From Hemicordylus capensis (Eukaryota > Chordata > Lepidosauria > Squamata > Cordylidae), in NCBI RefSeq assembly GCF_027244095.1, contig NC_069671.1, positions 1,364,001 through 1,428,000 on the forward strand: a DNA stretch of 64,000 nucleotides, read 5' to 3'. This document shows, piece after piece, positions 32,337 to 43,517 of the stretch; position 1 is the first letter of the stretch; every line of letters begins with the position of its first letter. The notes beneath the pieces were generated by a model that did not search any database, was not told the DNA's origin, and saw nothing but the letters and a program-made list of their open reading frames with translations. Both the position numbers and the translations under genes were made by a program.

Positions 32337-32432
32337 ATGTTGAAGTTTAAGTACGGTCTGCGTCATCCTCCAGAGCCGGGCATCATGGAGCCCATTGCCA
32401 GTCGCACCTCTCGACTTAACCTGCTTTTTCAG
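32337..32432 (+). CDS. CIT: Citron rho-interacting kinase, exon with start codon
   Basis: CIT encodes a large AGC-type Ser/Thr kinase of the midbody, needed for abscission in cytokinesis and for dividing neural progenitors. This exon encodes residues 1-32: [15 protein letters not shown] then [16 protein letters not shown]. The human protein starts MLKFKYG and has EPIASRASRLNLFFQ at the same place. GTAAAG follows. An acceptor (CCCCACAG) ends at 32295, leaving about 41 bp of 5' UTR in this exon. The start is fixed by homology; the reading frame enters two codons earlier without another ATG. Exons here match human numbering through residue 428. Confidence 0.95.
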
Positions 32433-32896
32433 GTAAAGGGGCACTTCTTTCAGATTATAACATCTGTACTTTTCACAGCAGATTTTGCACTTCCTACTGT
32501 ATTAAAAGATCTCTCTCTCTTTTTCTGTGTGTGCATGTGCATATGTATGGACTCTTATACTCTTCCATTCCAGTATTGATTAAACAATATCTTTCTAACC
32601 ACAATCTAGCCTGTTGTTTGCTGTTGTAACAACTGTTTGTTTAAAAATTGACTTTTAACTTTGTTAGCCACTTTGGATCTCTCTGATGAGACAGAGAGAG
32701 AGAGAGAGGCAGAATAGAAGGTTTTTTAAAAATAAACTGATGCCTTCAAGTATCCGCTCTTAAAAGCATGATCCATTTTTTATACGTAGCGATCTGGTGT
32801 AAAGCAAACTTTGAAATAATAAATGCACTTGTTTGCGCTGCAGCATGCAACCAATAGTGTTGTCTGCAGCTCACTAACCTTTGCCTTTCTTTCCAG

Positions 32897-33038
32897 GGGA
32901 AACTGCCGTCTGTGGTGCAGCCGCAGATGTCTCTGCTTTCCAGAGAAGGCATTTTGGATTCCCTAATGGTACTTTTCGAAGAATGCAGCAACCCTGCTTT
33001 AATGGAAATCAAGCATGTCAGCAGCTTCCTGAAAAAGT
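32897..33038 (+). CDS. CIT: CIT, second coding exon
   Basis: Encodes residues 33-79 and the first base of Tyr80: [18 protein letters not shown], then [18 protein letters not shown] and [11 protein letters not shown]. It is the N-terminal segment before the kinase domain. The acceptor is TTTCCAG. GTGTAC and GTACGT overlap at the end; GTACGT is chosen because it completes Tyr80 with the next exon and restores the conserved KKYSD junction. Confidence 0.95.
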
Positions 33039-33649
33039 GTACGTCTTGTTGGCCTTTTTGTGTGTGTGAATCTTAAAACAGCGCTTGCTTGAGTCTGTCT
33101 GCAGTAGATAAAAGTCTGCTAACAGCAAAGAGGGGTCTTGGGCTTGCGTGTACCCTCTCTCTGTTATATTGGCTCTTTGCTACAGAAAAGTAACATCTGA
33201 TTAGGGCCAATGGCATTACAGGTTTCTAGCACATGAAAAGTGTTTTTGAAAAGCTCAGCCATTAATTCAAGATGTTGAGACTTAATTAAATGTCTTTATG
33301 TGTATAAGTGCATCCGGGGTCTGGTGTGGAATAAGAGCCTGGCCACCTTCTCCTGTACAAAATAAATAAATTGCTGTCCATGCAGAAATGGGCCATTGTG
33401 TTGAGATCCCTATCATGAAACGTGTCTATTCCTCAAATAGGAGGCTGCAATCCTGTGCACGCTTAGTTAGAAGAAGTCTCAATGTAGTTAGTGGGACTGA
33501 CTTAAGTGTGCATGGGATTGAAGCCAAGGTCAACTTCCTATTTGAGGTCAGCTTCCTTGGTCAGTTTCCTATTTCCTATATTCATGTCTTTCATGATGGG
33601 ATTCTGAACACAATGGCCTGTTCCTGCATGGACCGTCCTTGCTGCCCAT

Positions 33650-34850
33650 TATGAATTTCCAGCTCGGCTATGGATGAAGGGAGAGACCTGCATGATGTAA
33701 ATTGCACTGTTGGACTTTGGTGTCTAGATCCATTTCAGTCTGGCTTTCCACCCAGTTGCGAGATGGAAACTGCCTTCGTTGTCCTAGGCTGGGGGATGAG
33801 CTGGTACTGTTTGGGTTCTCTTGGGCTTCTCAGTGACTCTTAGTGCCATTGACCATAGTATTATTTTGAGTTGCCTGGCTGGGATAGAGTTAGAGGGCAC
33901 TGCATTGTGCCTCTGATCCTTCCTGCGTTGGTTCCAGATCATGGTGCTGAGGGACTTACTGCTCTGTTTTGGCTGTTGGTCTATGGGAGTCACAAAGTTA
34001 CTCCTCCCCCCCCCCCCGCTTTTCAAGATCTACGTCATCTAGAGGTTTGGGCTGAAATTTCATCCGTAGCTGATGATGCACATCTCTGCTTTGTGCTTCC
34101 AGCTTCTATCTGAAGGAGGCACTGGAGATTCTGAAGAGGTGTTTGGAGGCAGCTTTGTTCTGGATGAGGTGTGAGGCTGAACAAACTGAAACTTAATCCA
34201 GATAAGATGGAGGCCCTGTTGTCTGGGGGCCGGTTCGGTTCGAATTTGAACCAAACTGGTCTGGTTCCAGGTCCCACTGAACAGGGTCAGGTTTGGCCAC
34301 TGAATCGAGCCGGACTGGTTCACGGACATTGCCCTCCACCCCTCTGATGTTTCTGCCATCTCTGCCACTACAGATAAGGTACAAAGTACCCTTCTCTCCC
34401 ACCTGCCCAACCTTATTATAGGAAATCCTCCTCTTTACTTGTCAAGGGGAATCCTCGCTGGATTCCCCTTTACAGGTATATCCCTGAACTGGTTTGGACT
34501 GGTTCTTTTAGAACTGGGGCCCTCTTGGTTCGATCTCAGACCGGCGGAACCGGGCCGGTTTGATTCAAACTGCGGTTTGAATTGAGCCGGCTTGCACATC
34601 CCTACTTAAAAGATCAAGTATGCATTAAATCTGAGGGTTCCTCTGGATCCACAGCTGTCCCTGGAGGCTCAGGTGTCTGCTGTGGCCAGTCGTGCCTTTT
34701 GCCCAGCTTTGACTGATGTGCCAGTTGGGAACTGATCTGGATGCCGTGAACCTGGCCGTGATCTCATGCTCCTTGTTATGTCCAGGTGAAGAGTACGGCA
34801 ATGCTCTGTGTGTGGGGCTGCCCTACAAGACAGTTTGGAAGCTGCAACAA
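33650..34850 (+). mobile_element. L2-like LINE fragment, interrupted
   Basis: Translated pieces show a reverse-transcriptase of the L2 type: a degraded catalytic YADD region (VADDAHLCFVLPAS) at about 34065, LNKLKLNPDKMEALL at about 34170-34220 and, after an inserted DNA element, LSLEAQVSAVA and YCNALCVGLPYKTVWKLQ-like sequence at 34650-34850. The frame is broken by many stops and frameshifts. It lies in the intron after the second coding exon. Confidence 0.8.
34213..34606. mobile_element. AGGGATGTGC-family DNA element inserted in L2
   Basis: The segment between the two L2 parts starts near GGGGGCCGGTTCGGTTCG and ends GGCTTGCACATCCCTA. Inverted CCGGTT-rich arms face each other, with CTTGTCAAGGGGAATCCTCG in the middle. 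Related copies lie at 42868, 59985 and at the right edge. Confidence 0.7.
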
Positions 34851-34992
34851 AAATAGAAAAAATGCAAAATAGGCACAAGTAGAAAACAAAAACAAATCTT
34901 GACCAAATCAGCAATATCAGTTTTCCCGCATCCTCTTTGTCCAAAACCACATTGTCCCCCTGAATGCAAAATCTCCACCTGATCTTCTGCAG

Positions 34993-35168
34993 ATTCAGAT
35001 TCTATAGCAGAATTCCGGGAACTCCAGCCCAGCTTGAAGGACTTTGAAGTCAGGGGACTGGTGAGATGTGGTCGCTGTGCAGACGTGCAGGTGGTGAGAG
35101 AGAAGGCAACTGGTGACGTCTATGCCATGAAGGTGATCAGCAAGAAGGCTTTACTGGCACAAGATCAT
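34993..35168 (+). CDS. CIT: CIT, third coding exon (glycine loop and ATP lysine)
   Basis: Encodes the end of Tyr80 to His138: [20 protein letters not shown], then [20 protein letters not shown] and [18 protein letters not shown]. The kinase domain starts near residue 97. The ATP-binding Lys126 (YAMK) is kept. The glycine-rich loop is [10 protein letters not shown] where human CIT has LVGCGHFAEV: the first glycine (104) is Arg, and His107 and Phe108 are Arg and Cys. The second glycine (106) remains. The acceptor is TTCTGCAG and the donor GTAGGT; the frame is open. Confidence 0.95.
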
Positions 35169-35439
35169 GTAGGTTCCTTTTCTGATTCTGCTGTTTTCAA
35201 ATTTTTCATAGACATTTAGAGGCAACGAGAAATCTTGGTCAAATGTGAGGTATAAAACTGCAGAAAAATATGCATCCCAATTTCGCACTCTCCCTATGAA
35301 CAGTTGGAGATTGATATGGAGACCTGCCATTTCTGACTTCATCAGAAATTGTAGGTAGGCTAATATAGTGGAAAGGTGCCCTTGTCACTTTGTGTGGTGC
35401 ATCTTATTCTTAAAAGTATACCCCTGCTAACTTGGCAAA

Positions 35440-35640
35440 GAGGTACCTTTTAACACCTGTGGTTGTCTTTGGTAGAATCCAGGAGGGGTTGACCATTGTA
35501 TCCTCCCACACAGTATCAGATGATGCCTTTCAGCATCTTCTTATATCGCTGCTGCCCGATATAGTACCAGCGGGGATTTGAACCGGCACCCTTCTGCTTG
35601 TTTGTCAAGCATTTCCCCGCTGTGCCATTAGGTGGCTACT
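35440..35640 (-). repeat. Sauria-type SINE
   Basis: Reversed copy: CTGTGGTTGTCTTTGGTAG, ATATCGCTGCTGCCCGATAT, and the head GGGGATTTGAACCGGCACCC. Confidence 0.8.
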
Positions 35641-35870
35641 TACTGGGCAAAGAAGCGTCTTTTAAAAAGCAGATTGCTCTCTTGTCTTTATCAGGGAAAT
35701 AGCAACTGTCCCTATTCATTCCAACCCAGCATCCCTCCCAGTGGCTTTTGCGGTTGTCTGTCTTGTGCTGCTTTTTAAAAATTGACAGTCCCATTGGAAC
35801 AGGGAACCATTTTCTCATTCATTTTTTTAATGTAAAGCGCTTTGATAACTTTCTGTAGAAAAATATTCTG
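35640..35870 (-). repeat. R1 repeat
   Basis: Reversed R1 landmarks GGCAAAGAAGCGTCTTT and CATCCCTCCCAGTGGCTTTT, directly next to the SINE. Confidence 0.65.
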
Positions 35871-35993
35871 ACTCAAAATGACGAATTAGGTGTGACTGAC
35901 CCTGCTGAAGCTGCATAATGCTAACCCATGCTTTTTCCCCCCACCCCTTCATGCTCGATTATTATCATGATTATTAATATTTACGCCTTGCAG

Positions 35994-36095
35994 ATATTCT
36001 TCTTTGAGGAAGAGCGTAACATACTATCTCGGAATACCAGCCCTTGGATTCCTGAACTGCACTATGCATTCCAGGACAACAAGAATCTTTATTTG
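35994..36095 (+). CDS. CIT: CIT, fourth coding exon (helix C)
   Basis: Encodes residues 139-172: [18 protein letters not shown], then [16 protein letters not shown]. The FFEEERNIL helix C with its conserved Glu is intact, and the sequence differs little from human. Exactly 34 codons, acceptor TTGCAG and donor GTGAGT. Confidence 0.95.
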
Positions 36096-37332
36096 GTGAG
36101 TACAGTATTGTGCTTGCAGGCTCACTTCAAGTAAGATAGGTTGATAGCTTTCACCTTCACAATCTGGGCAACTTGCTGACTGCTCAGGACCATTGCACTG
36201 AGTTTGATTGCACTACATCCACTTCAAAGCAATTACAGAGGGAAATCAGATTATACATTAAATCTTCCTGTTAGGAAGGATGAGAGCTTTCTGCAGAACA
36301 GCAGATTTTTGAATCTGAGAATGAAGAACACTTGGCATTTAATTTGCATTTTTCAATTATAAGCTGTTTAAATATTTTTTTAATGTTACTTTTGAAAAAA
36401 TAATCCCCAAACACCAGGACTGAAATAGATCTGAGTTTTATCCAGGGGTGTGTGTGGCTAATATTTCTCCTCTTTCCTACTGTGCACAGTGAGCTCAAGA
36501 GTGAGGGCCAAAGCAAATGTTTGGGACAACCACATGCCTGTTAAGCACATGCCTGCCCTGTTCTTCCTTGGGAGAGGACAGCCTCTTGACAAGGGTTATT
36601 CCTCCCATCTGTCTGGAGGCAGGACTTAGCTGAATTTCCTGTCTCCATCGGGGGAAGCTCTCTCCCAGTTCTTGTCCTGCCTAGGTCAAGAGTTCCGGTT
36701 TCAAGCTTCCGGTAGTGGAGATGGACTGGGGAAATACTGGAGCGCTTGAGTCTCTAAGCGAATCGCCCCAGGATAAGCCTTAGAGCTCCAGTTCATCAGT
36801 TTGCACCCATCAGCCTTCATCCAGAGACTGGCTCTCTTTAGCTGTACCCCTTGTCTCCTAAATGTTTTAAATTGCACTGCTTTAACAAGGAGCGATACTT
36901 TTCAGCAGGAGTAGATAAGCTATCATGAAAATATAATTGGTAATGTATCCAGAGTCCCAAGCTTCACCTTTAATTACTGACTTGTAAAAATGAGTGCAAC
37001 TTCTGCATTTTCTTTTGATTGTAGGTGGTAGTTCTAGAGACGTGATTTTTTTCGGTTGCTATGTGTAGTGCTGTCAAAGGCTCTGTTTCCATGCTTTCTT
37101 GTGTCATTTGATAAATGGTTTTTCATGTGTAAGCCACTGTTTGTCTAGGCTGAAAGCTTCCTGTTCTAAAAGCTGTAGATATCTTCATTCTGCTCAACAC
37201 TTTCAGACTTCTCCTTTAAATACTTCTCCTAATGTGGTTGCTGATGCTGTAGGTCTTTTGCAGTATAAAAGCTTAACAAAATGTTATAGTTTTGTATCTT
37301 TGTTTTGCTTTGGTTTCTGAAATTGTATGAAG

Positions 37333-37475
37333 GTTATGCAGTATCAGCCTGGAGGGGACCTGCTGTCATTCTTAAACAGATATGAGGATCAACTTGATGA
37401 AAGTGTGGTTCAGTTCTACTTAGCAGAGCTTGTGCTGGCCATTCACAGCGTCCATCAATTGGGCTATGTACACCG
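37333..37475 (+). CDS. CIT: CIT, fifth coding exon (hinge to catalytic loop start)
   Basis: Encodes residues 173-219 and two bases of Arg220: [20 protein letters not shown], then [20 protein letters not shown] and HQLGYVH. The hinge is [10 protein letters not shown] (human VMEYQPGGDL). The HRD motif is split over the next junction. The acceptor TATGAAG lacks a strong pyrimidine tract; the donor GTAAGT is strong. Confidence 0.95.
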
Positions 37476-37975
37476 GTAAGTGAGTCAATGATCTCAACAA
37501 GTCACTAAGAATGGTCATTTTTAAAAATGGACATTAGTTTTCTTGCGTGCCCTGAGAGGAAGGCAAGCCAGGAGGCACCCAGGCCAGGGGAGAGCATAAC
37601 ATCAGCTCCCATAGAGACCAGCCTGTGTGGTCTGTTGGGGCGGCCCCTCCCTCCCCTTCCCAGGAGTACTGAGAGACCAGCATGCCCCGAGAGGAAGGCA
37701 AGAAAGGAAGTGCCCAGGCAAGTAAGCTCTTGTCTTCAGCCCCTGCAAAGACCAACAGCCTGAGACAGTTGATTAATCTTATGTAATTTGCTTGTTGTGG
37801 TATTGTAGACTGCTTTGGGGAATGTATGCTCCTATCCTGCTCCATAGCTGCATGTGGTGGCAGCAGTTCTAATGCACTTCTAGAATTGCAGCAGATCTTG
37901 GCTGGAATTCAGAGAGCCCTGGCCAAGGGTTTGAGCATGGCCAGTGGGATTTTGGGCAGCCGGCCGACATGTGTA

Positions 37976-38366
37976 GGATCACAGGAAGCTGCCTTATACC
38001 GAATTGGACCATTGGCACATTGAGCTCAGTATTTCTGACACTATTTGTCAGTGGCTCTCCAAGCAGCAGTTTCTGCCAGCCCTACCTGGAGATGCCGCCA
38101 GACAGTGAACCTGGGACCTTCTGTCTGCCAAGGAGGTGCTCTTCCACTGAGCTACCGACCTACCCCCAAGCGAAGGGCCATAGCTCAGTGATAGAGCATC
38201 TGCTTTGCATGCAGAAGGTTCAGTCCCTGGCAGCATCTCCAGGTAGGGCTGGGAGAGACTTCTGCCTGGTGCTTTGGGGAGCTGCTGCCAGTCAGTGTAG
38301 ACAAGACTGTACTGAGTTAGGTGGACCAATGGCCTGACTCGGTATGAAGCAGCTTCTTGTGTTGCC
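37976..38366. repeat. Head-to-head pair of tRNA-derived SINEs
   Basis: A reversed copy (about 37976-38160: GCTGCCTTATACCGAATTGG to TCCACTGAGCTACCGACC) is followed after a few bases by a forward copy (about 38165-38366: GGGCCATAGCTCAGTGATAG to AAGCAGCTTCTTGTGTTGCC). The arms can pair over about 180 bp inside the CIT pre-mRNA. Confidence 0.85.
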
Positions 38367-39094
38367 ATCCATCCATCTTCTCAAGTATAGGGATCTGCTA
38401 TTAAAATACCAATGGGCCATTGTGGAAACCTGCAGCTAGTAAGGTATATAGAGGTTAATCCTATCTGGAAAATGGACCGGGGCCCCAGAATGTGTCCTCC
38501 TTCCTCTGCCCTTTTTCTGAGTCCAAGTTGAGGCTTATTTCAACACCAACTTTATTAATTAATGCTATCTAGGGTTGGCTATCAACCAGGGTTTTGAGGC
38601 CAACTTCAAGCTCTGTTTTCAAATCCCGATTCATTGAGAATCGTCGTTGGGATCTGTGCTGGTTGGGGCTGTGTGGGATTTGTTTGGTAACTGGAGTTGC
38701 CGGCAGGAGTGGCCTCTGAACTTCTGATGAATTTTCTCGGCATCGTTAAGCCTTGGGAAGAGAGAACCATTTTATGTTTCATCAGTTACAGCTGCTTTCT
38801 GCCAATTAATGTTTGGCTCTCTGATAGGTAGATCAAAAGTTTGACAAATGAAAGCTGATAGCACCTCTAGATGAACTTGCTTTAATTGTTTTCATTGCAA
38901 GATTAAGCTGCAACCAACATTACATTAATCGCTGCCTGTTGCATTGTCCAGTTAGTTATATAATGCCAGTCCCTTCCTTGTTGGTTGTTCCCATTATATG
39001 GTGCCAGCAACTCACATCTATCATTGTTCTCTGCTGAGGAAATCTCAGTGGCTCTTATGGCCTGAGATCCAGAGGTGAGTGGAGCTAAAGCTAG

Positions 39095-39365
39095 GGACAT
39101 AGGAAGCTGCCTTCTACTCAGTCAGACCCTTGGTCCATCTAGCTCAGTAATGTCTATACGGACTGGCAGTGGCATTCCAAGGTTACAGGGAAGAGACTGT
39201 CGAAGGAGTGAACCTGCTCTTCTCCTGAGCTACAGCCGCATCCCCTAAGGGGAAATATCTTACAATGTTCACATGGAGTCTCCCATCCAAATGCAAACCA
39301 AGATGGGCCTTGCTTAGCAAACGGGACAATTCATGCTTGCTGCCACAAGACCAGCTGTCCTCCCC
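39095..39365 (-). repeat. 5S-headed composite SINE
   Basis: Reversed copy: tail GGAAGCTGCCTTCTACTCAG, then GCATCCCCTAAGGGGAAATA, ending with the 5S head TTGCTTAGCAAACGGGACA. Confidence 0.8.
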
Positions 39366-39534
39366 AAGAACTGTGGGCAGTCCAGATGCCCCCATGGGGA
39401 TCTTTGAAGGGAAGCCTAGCCTTGGACGTTTAAATGGGGGGGGGGAGTTGGGAGTTGCTAGTGACTGGCTTGATTGACCTGAATTGGCCCAATGTAGGTA
39501 CTTTGGGGCGCACAGATATGTATTACTGTGTAGA

Positions 39535-39809
39535 GCCTGCTAACTTGGCAAAGAGGCACCATTTATCGTGGTGATTCTCTTTTATTTAGCAGGGGGAGAG
39601 TAACTGGCCCTATCCATCCCCAGCACAGTATCTCCAGTGACTGTTGCTGGTGTCTGTGGTTTTTTTTTGGGGGGGGGGGGTTTAGATTGTGAGCCCTGTG
39701 AGGACAGGGATCCATCTTATTTATTTATTATTTCTCTGTGTAAACTGCCCTGAGCCATTTTTGGAAGGGTGGTATAGAAATCGAATGAATGAATGAATGA
39801 ATGAATGAA
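39535..39809 (-). repeat. R1 repeat with (AATG)n end
   Basis: Reversed R1 (AGGGGGAGAGTAACTGGCCC; GTGAGCCCTGTGAGGACAGG), interrupted by a G run near 39670 and ending in an AATG tract at 39783-39809. Confidence 0.7.
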
Positions 39810-40059
39810 GAGCTGGTCTGAATGATTCTGTCTTGTTGTGGCATGCAAGCTCCAATCTGTTCTATATTCTGTTCTACTGTTTTTAAATTGTTGGATTCAT
39901 TCATTAAATTGTTGGATTCACCACCTCAAGATTAATGTATTAGGCAGTTTATAAATATAATAAATAAAGTGGGCCTCAAACTGTATGCAGATCTCAAGCA
40001 GGTTCATAGGGGAGGAGTCCTGGGGTTCTCTGGTCCCTGGTAGTTTAGGGTTCTGAAGG

Positions 40060-40260
40060 CCCAGGCCAGCCCCTTGAATTGAGTGCAGAAATGCACTGGA
40101 AGCCAGTGGAGGTGGAATAAAGTTGGCCTAATACAGTCCGTCCTGCTGACCCCAGACAGACGTCTGGCTGCAGCATGGTGGTCCAGTGGAGTTTTTTGGA
40201 GCAGGTTGGGCTAGATGGCTTTGGTTGGTTGCTTTTGATGCCACTGACTGCAGTAAGAGC
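40060..40260 (+). repeat. Unclassified interspersed repeat piece
   Basis: CCTTGAATTGAGTGCAGAAA and GGAAGCCAGTGGAGGTGG resemble the stretch at about 7920-7970. It stops close to the CIT exon at 40317. Confidence 0.4.
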
Positions 40261-40316
40261 AGATCTGGTGGATTAGTAAAGAGAGCCGCCTTGATTCATG
40301 TTCTGTTTCCTTATAG

Positions 40317-40410
40317 AGATGTTAAGCCAGAGAATATCCTGATTGACCGAACAGGACACATCAAGCTGGTGGGCTTTGGGTCAGCTGCCAAAATGACGGC
40401 AAATAAAATG
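40317..40410 (+). CDS. CIT: CIT, sixth coding exon (catalytic loop, GFG motif)
   Basis: Encodes the last base of Arg220 to Met251: [19 protein letters not shown], then [12 protein letters not shown]. Joined to the previous exon it gives YVHRDVKPEN, so catalytic Asp221, Lys223 and Asn226 are kept. The metal-binding motif is GFG, not DFG: codon 239 is GGC, where Asp would need GAC or GAT. All flanking residues (GHIKLV, FGSAAKM) are as in human. The acceptor is TTATAG and the donor GTAATA. Nothing else suggests decay, so the change is either real and fixed, a polymorphism, or a single-base sequence error. Confidence 0.94.
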
Positions 40411-40436
40411 GTAATATTGACTGACTGATTGACTTA

Positions 40437-40760
40437 TTAACTTGGTGTACCACCCAACTAGAAAAAGCCCTTGGGGCAAGTTACAATTGAGATAAAACCG
40501 TTAAACTCAAGTCAACTATGGAAAACAACCGCCAGTAGAGGCATTGCCAATAGAGACAGACCCAACAGGAACCAATTAAAACAGAAGCAGAAGCCAAATG
40601 TCTGGCGGAACAGGACTGGTGCCTAAATGTATTGAAAGAAGTCGGCAGGCACCCCACAGATGGGGCCACTACTGAAAAGGCTGCTTCTCTGAGAGTCACA
40701 CACCACACTCTTGCAGGTGGTGGCACCCAGAGAAGCGTCTCCCAAGATGATCTGAAAGAT
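40437..40760 (+). repeat. Unclassified interspersed repeat
   Basis: GTACCACCCAACTAGAAAAA and ATTGAAAGAAGTCGGCAGGC through TCCCAAGATGATCTGAAAG. It belongs with the ATACCGCCCC family at 4440. Confidence 0.5.
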
Positions 40761-41224
40761 AAGCTCCTTGGGTTGCCCAGATGCTACAGAAGAATCAAAA
40801 CTGTATCATTAATTTGACTATTGGTGCCTATTGTAACTTTTTCTAGCTTTATATAGATTATTACATTGGGCTTCAGTATCTTTGCAAATATGTTTATGAG
40901 GGTCTTGTTACACTTTTAAACATAAGGCTATAATCGGTTGATTTAGCCATAGTTTTATATATACATGTATAGTTTTCCTGTAAGAAGATTAATCACCTTT
41001 GAATATAGCATACACTTGCTGAACATCAGGTTACGTCTCCACTAGGTCTGCATGGCATATGGAGCAAAACAGAATCTTCCCTCAGCTAGATCTTGCTGTT
41101 GATGGGCAAATAATTTATTGTTTTAAATGATCAGCAGATAAAACGCAAGCTTCAAAGCAATAGTAAGAAGGAAATTAAAAGTTTCAAAACTCATAACAAA
41201 CAATTACTACTACAGCTGCTACTA

Positions 41225-41475
41225 CTACTAGGAATATTTATATACCGCTTGTCAACCAAAGTTCTCAAAGCGGTTTGAACAACAAACAAATACATAAGAT
41301 GGCCCCCTGTCCCCAAAGGGCTCACAATCTAAAGAGAAATACAAGGCAGATCCCAGCCACAGCCACTGGAGCGATGCTGTACTGAGGCTGGATAGGGCTA
41401 GTTGCTCTCCCCCTGCTAAATATAAGAGAATCACCACTTTACAAGGTGTCTCTTTGCTCGGTCAGCAGGGGTTGA
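41225..41475 (+). repeat. R1 repeat, full length
   Basis: TATATACCGCTTGTCAACC, GATGGCCCCCTGTCCCCAA, AGCCACTGGAGCGATGCTG and GTGTCTCTTTGCTCGG in order. This is the best reference copy. Confidence 0.75.
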
Positions 41476-42867
41476 CTGAAGACAATTCTATAAACCAGCG
41501 GTTTGGATAAACAGGACAGCCTCCACCTGGTGGCCAAAAGCCAGTAGATGAGGTGCCAGGTGAATGTTCCTTAAGAGGAAGGGAGCTGCATAATTGGGAT
41601 GCAGCCATTGGGAAGGCCTTTTTCCCCAGTGGCTACCAGCCTTGTCTCCAAAGGCCCATGCTACCTACTGTTAAAATTATATGCTAACAGGTTTTTAAAA
41701 AACAGCACACACACTCACACTCTCTCTCTTCAGAGAACTGTTTGGCAGATAGCAAATTTACTACTAACCGGTACTAAATGTATTGGATTTATCTTCAGAA
41801 AGTGTGGGCTTTTGTAACTCCTTACTGCTGAGTTAATATCAATTTTTGCTAGGGATTTCCATGACAGTTTCTTAAAAAAACGTGTTTGAACTATATCCAT
41901 TCTCCTAAAGAGAGACCTGTGTTTATGGATCGATTGAAGTAGCTGATGAAATGTGCTAGATGGTGACTGCCCTGATTCTTGAGTTTAATGACATGCCTGC
42001 TAATTCAGGAAGAAACTGAAATGGGTAATTAAATAACTGAAGTCTTATGGATGATGAATAACGATGTTTTTGATTACGGTTGGAACGCTTCCTTTCTTGT
42101 GATGCTAACAAGCCCCTCTTAAACTAGAGCAATTAATATAATTTGATATAGAAATGAGTATTGGCGAATTGCTCTTTTGGTTTGAGCCAAGTTTTCTGGC
42201 CTTAAGTTTCCCCCCCCACCCACTTTTTTTTTTGTTAGATGCAAAATTGCTATTAGAATTTTAAGTTTTTCTTTAAAGCTAGTTGAAAGTCAGTTTTTTA
42301 TTTAAGCTAGCAACACTTACTAATATAGGTATTTGCTTTATATAGCAGTGCTTTTCACGCTGTGTTCCCGGGAACCCTGGGATCCTTTGCAAACTTACTG
42401 GAGGTTCCTAGGGGAGAAGATCAGGCATGGCCTACAGGCTTCTCTGCACAAGAACTTGCAGTTGCAGGGTAGGATATTCTAGGTCAGACTTTCAGTTCAG
42501 GTGGGCAACAGTGAGCTGTGTATTAATTGATACATCTGTTGGTTTGACTCCATAGTTGATGCATGTCTGAGAATCCTTTAACACAGGAGGGTTTATTGGG
42601 AGATGTGCAGAGGCACCTTGGCAGATGAGTGCTTTGGCCATAATTGGAGATGATGACTTGCCAATGTGGCTTGATATCGTGGTTTGTTCTAGCTATAGTT
42701 AGCTATCAAACCATAGTCCTATGACTTTGTATGTATAGGAGGCTGCACTCTTAAAACTACATAGGAAATAGAAGCTTTCACTCTCCTCTTGTGTCTTTGT
42801 GGGGGGAGGCGTTGTTGAGAGGGGAGGGACAACTCTAATCATGGTTTAGCACAGTGGTCTTCATTAG

Positions 42868-43517
42868 GGATGTGTATGGAACTGGCCAGGCCAGTTCGGT
42901 TTAAATCCAAACCGGATTTGAACCGGCCTGGACCAACATTTGGGCCGGTTCGGGGATTAATCCAGTGAGTATTCCCCTTTTACGAGTAAAGGGGCGGGGA
43001 GGCTTCCTAGAGCGGAGTGTGGGAGAGGAGTCAGGGCTACTTACTTGAATCGGTGGTTGCGACTCCCCCTGCCAACCTCCAGAGTAGCCCGGGCTGGCTG
43101 CAGCCTGGTCATGCGCAGAGGTCATTTTAGTGACCTAAATTAATGAGCTTGCATGTGCAGAGGTCTGAACTGGGCCAGAGAAGGCCCAAATTGGGCTGCA
43201 GCCAGCCTGGGCTACTCTGGAGGAGGCGGGTGGGGTGGGGAGCTGCCACCAATTAAAGTAAGTAGCCTTGTGTCCCCTTCTGCATGCTCTAGCTGTAGAA
43301 AGCCCCTCCGCCACTCTAGAAAGCCCCTCCGCCACTTTACTCATAAAGGGGAATCCTCACCGGATTCCCCTTTATGTGTAGACCACTGAACCGGTCCAGT
43401 TCGAACTCGGACCAGCTCCCCTGTTTGGGGGGCTGGGCTGGTTTGGACCTGGACCACTCGAACTGCCCCAGTTTGAGGCGAACCGGGCTTCGAACCGAAG
43501 CAGTTTGCACATCTCTA
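42868..43517. mobile_element. AGGGATGTGC-family DNA element, about 650 bp
   Basis: The left end AGGGATGTGTATGGAACTGG and the right end, reversed AGAGATGTGCAAACTGC, frame a long imperfect palindrome of CCGGTT-rich arms with ATTCCCCTTT on one side and AAAGGGGAATCCTCACCGG on the other. No coding potential. It lies in the intron before the seventh CIT coding exon. Confidence 0.7.

Noticed and set aside
37666-37763. Two similar stretches (CCTGAGAGGAAGGCAAGCC at about 37549 and CCCCGAGAGGAAGGCAAG at about 37685), possible tandem exons
   Set aside because: A short local direct repeat in the intron with no splice signals.
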